Under the pieces are notes generated by a model. That model saw nothing but the letters and a program-made list of their open reading frames with translations, made no database searches and was not told the origin of the DNA. Positions 19,501 through 21,026 of a stretch of DNA of 21,026 nt are shown here, one piece after another. Positions within the stretch are counted from its first letter, which is position 1, and each line of letters begins with the position of its first letter. The stretch covers positions 1,379,312 through 1,400,337 of the forward strand of contig BFEA01000053.1 in assembly GCA_003427395.1 (NCBI GenBank), written 5' to 3'. The translations under genes were made by a program, and so were the position numbers. Origin of the DNA: Chara braunii. Lineage: Eukaryota; Streptophyta; Charophyceae; Charales; Characeae.

Positions 19501-19755
19501 GGCTCTGACAAATGTCATGAAAATTTATATATGTGTATATTACATAATAGAGAATCTTCAAGTAAAGTTTAACAAAATAATAATTTTGTTTATGCCCCAA
19601 AAAAAAGGAAAAACAAAAAGTGAAAAGATAAAAAAAACAAATCAGTGAGTAGGCAAGCAAGTTCTGAAACCACTATCTTTGTCGATTTTTCATTTTTTTT
19701 TGGCTGAACAGAATGGCTTCAAAAATAAGAGGGAGATGCCTTATATTACAAAGAA
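19445..19755. repeat. Direct repeat of about 100 bp, 198 bp apart
   Basis: GTGGGTGAGCA…ATCTTTGGCGATTTTTCATT (from about 19447) matches GTGAGTAGGCA…ATCTTTGTCGATTTTTCATT (from about 19645). Both are followed by a TTTTGGCT block and an ATATTACA word. The copies are diverged. Confidence 0.75.
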
Positions 19756-19799
19756 CTCACTAAAAAAATCAGAAAATAAGAACAATATTCAGGTGACGA

Positions 19800-19915
19800 A
19801 ATATTTTTTTGCGGGGTCCGAACCCCTTCAGGTTCGGGCCCCGTACGGGGACCCGAACGCCTGAACGTTCGGGGGTCAGCTTAGGGGCCTTCGTACGTTC
19901 GGCCTGGCAACCCTG
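19800..19915 (-). mobile_element. hAT-like transposon end
   Basis: Read on the minus strand from 19915, the sequence starts CAGGGTTGCCAGGCCGAACG, which resembles the CAGGGTTGCCA class of hAT terminal inverted repeats. It continues with GTTCGG/CCGAAC and CCCCGTACGGGG repeats typical of hAT subterminal regions. The 8 bp beyond the end (AATATGAA, 19916-19923) would be the expected target duplication, but I could not find a matching left end in the window. Confidence 0.5.
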
Positions 19916-19929
19916 AATATGAACTCCCC

Positions 19930-20054
19930 GGTAAACCGTAGGCAGAGAGAAAGAAGAGGACAACAAACGAGGGGCTGTGACAAACTGTTTCGTCGGAGTT
20001 TATATTTATATATCGTTTGTTGTCCTCTTCTCTCTCTCTGCCTACGGTTTTACC
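19930..20054. repeat. 41-bp near-perfect inverted repeat with 42-nt loop
   Basis: The left arm 19930-19970 and right arm 20013-20054 are reverse complements except for one substitution and one extra T. The arms start GGTAAACCGTAGGCAGAGAG and end GGACAACAAACGA at the loop. The loop (19971-20012) is AT-rich toward its 3' side. As RNA this would be a very stable hairpin. It lies 15 bp after the hAT-like end and 19 bp before the open frame that contains the GIY-YIG gene. Confidence 0.95.
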
Positions 20055-20309
20055 AGGCAGTTCTGTTTGTGACGATATATACATATACATAATAATCATC
20101 GACTCTTCTCTGCTTTTTCCTCCCAACCTCATCTACACGCTGATTCCACACGTCGTGTTGATTGGATTCGACACCTTCGCTGGAATACTGACCTCTACTC
20201 TGCAGGCACTTGGCGCAAGAGGCAGTTGCAAAAACTTAACACAACGATTCAAACAGAGCGTTTCGAATTGCAGCTGAGAGGCATTGATCAGCAGGCACTG
20301 CAATCAGGT

Positions 20310-21026
20310 ATGGACCCTCTCTTTGTCCGGGGAGTGATCTATGCCATCGTTCATATCCCCTCTGGGCGTCTTTACATAGGTCAGACTATGCACTCCTCGC
20401 ATCAACGTTTGCANGAACATTGGCATGTTCGTCGTTCTGCTGCGGAGTTTCGGCGTCGCCGGCTCTACAGTGTCATGTCTTGTCAAAACCCCTTCAATTT
20501 TGCAGTCTGGCCCTTGGAACGTATTGACCCGGCCCTTTACCATACACCTCAAGGTCTTGTTGACCATAACCTTTTTCNACGGGNTGCTACGACACGGGAA
20601 GCCTATTGGGTACGCCGGTTGCGGACTCTTCATCCANCTGGTCTCAACGCTGTCCTACCGCTTGCNCGCCTGCCTACAAGAAGAAGACAACGTCGTCCTC
20701 ATCGGTGGACACAGACAGGCCCTCGTCCGTCAGACCATCAACAGCCCCAGCCTATTGATTTGCGTCCAGGCCCCGACTTTCAAGTCCGGTCTGCATTGCA
20801 CAATCTTCTCTCACAGGCTGCTGCTGGCAATTCGCAACAGATGGAATCTGTCATCCAGCAAGCAACGTCAGTTTGGCGTGCCCGCTTGCTGCAGTGGTTA
20901 AACAATAACATGTCCAATGCAAATATGACTGCGCATATCCGTCAACTTGAATGCCTGATTCGGAAATATCAACATGTCCGCCAGCGGTACACAGCTCAGT
21001 CTCGAGATGCCTTCCTTGATCATATT
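20310..21026 (+). CDS. GIY-YIG endonuclease ORF, 5' part of a probable Penelope-like retroelement
   Basis: There are 239 codons from ATG 20310 to the window edge with no stop. The frame is open from 20073 (79 codons upstream), and no other in-frame ATG exists there. The GIY-YIG fold is at residues 8-113. GVIY (8-11) and LYIGQT (21-26) form the first strands, Arg33 and EHW (36-38) follow, then REAYW with Glu97 as probable metal ligand, and LRTLHPxGLN ending at Asn113. Ending this way (E…W…L.TL.P.GLN) is close to PLE endonucleases. In canonical PLEs the nuclease is C-terminal, but in Chlamys/Naiad PLEs it precedes the RT. The N-terminal place here fits the latter, and RT would lie downstream. 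Residues 125-165 are Arg/Pro/Gln-rich, and 165-239 probably helical. Five ambiguous bases (n) fall at 20414-20666. A stand-alone GIY-YIG gene is the alternative. Confidence 0.8.
   Translation, partial: MDPLFVRGVIYAIVHIPSGRLYIGQTMHSSHQRLXEHWHVRRSAAEFRRRRLYSVMSCQNPFNFAVWPLERIDPALYHTPQGLVDHNLFXRXATTREAYWVRRLRTLHPXGLNAVLPLXRLPTRRRQRRPHRWTQTGPRPSDHQQPQPIDLRPGPDFQVRSALHNLLSQAAAGNSQQMESVIQQATSVWRARLLQWLNNNMSNANMTAHIRQLECLIRKYQHVRQRYTAQSRDAFLDHI

Overview
This window looks like repeat-rich intergenic DNA from a green-lineage eukaryote. The evidence is two separate LTR-retrotransposon primer binding sites resembling the plant initiator-Met tRNA complement, a Ty3/gypsy element with a chromodomain-like tail, long microsatellites, and the start of an open reading frame with an N-terminal GIY-YIG nuclease. 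That last arrangement is known from the Chlamys/Naiad group of Penelope-like elements (PLEs). The repeat style reminds me of a charophyte alga such as Chara, but this is inference. I found no ordinary host gene and no tRNA or rRNA gene.

Layout. 1-661: pyrimidine-rich host DNA with 64-bp repeats. 662-9007: a full-length but dead Ty3/gypsy element. It has TG...CA LTRs, a CCACG target duplication, a PBS, a leader with (GATT)10, a frame-shifted gag, a pol with PR-RT-RNase H-IN-chromodomain-like order, a G-rich polypurine tract, and a 3' LTR lacking 773 bp that the 5' LTR has. 9008-9480: the pyrimidine-rich host DNA resumes. 9481-10828: three (TC/GA) microsatellites around a GGATCC-containing minisatellite. 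10829-11860: a short duplication, then GC-rich and AT-rich DNA with no recognisable gene. About 11867-15190: the 5' part of a second LTR element (LTR end with TATA box, PBS, leader with a 12-bp TTGAC array, decayed gag) with no pol recognised. 15190-18370: purine-rich DNA with tandem repeats, a diverged 1.4-kb-offset duplication and many short perfect hairpins. 18370-19915: AT-rich arms around GTTCGG/GTCCGG clusters, probably terminal parts of hAT-like DNA transposons in both orientations. 19930-20054: a near-perfect 41-bp inverted repeat. 20310-21026: the 5' part of a GIY-YIG open frame that runs off the window.

The clearest intact coding signal is the last one. No stop occurs in its frame from 20073 to the end of the window, so it is absent from stop-delimited ORF lists. 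The two LTR elements would have carried out copy-and-paste transposition (gag particle, pol reverse transcription and integration), but both carry stops and frameshifts and should be inactive.
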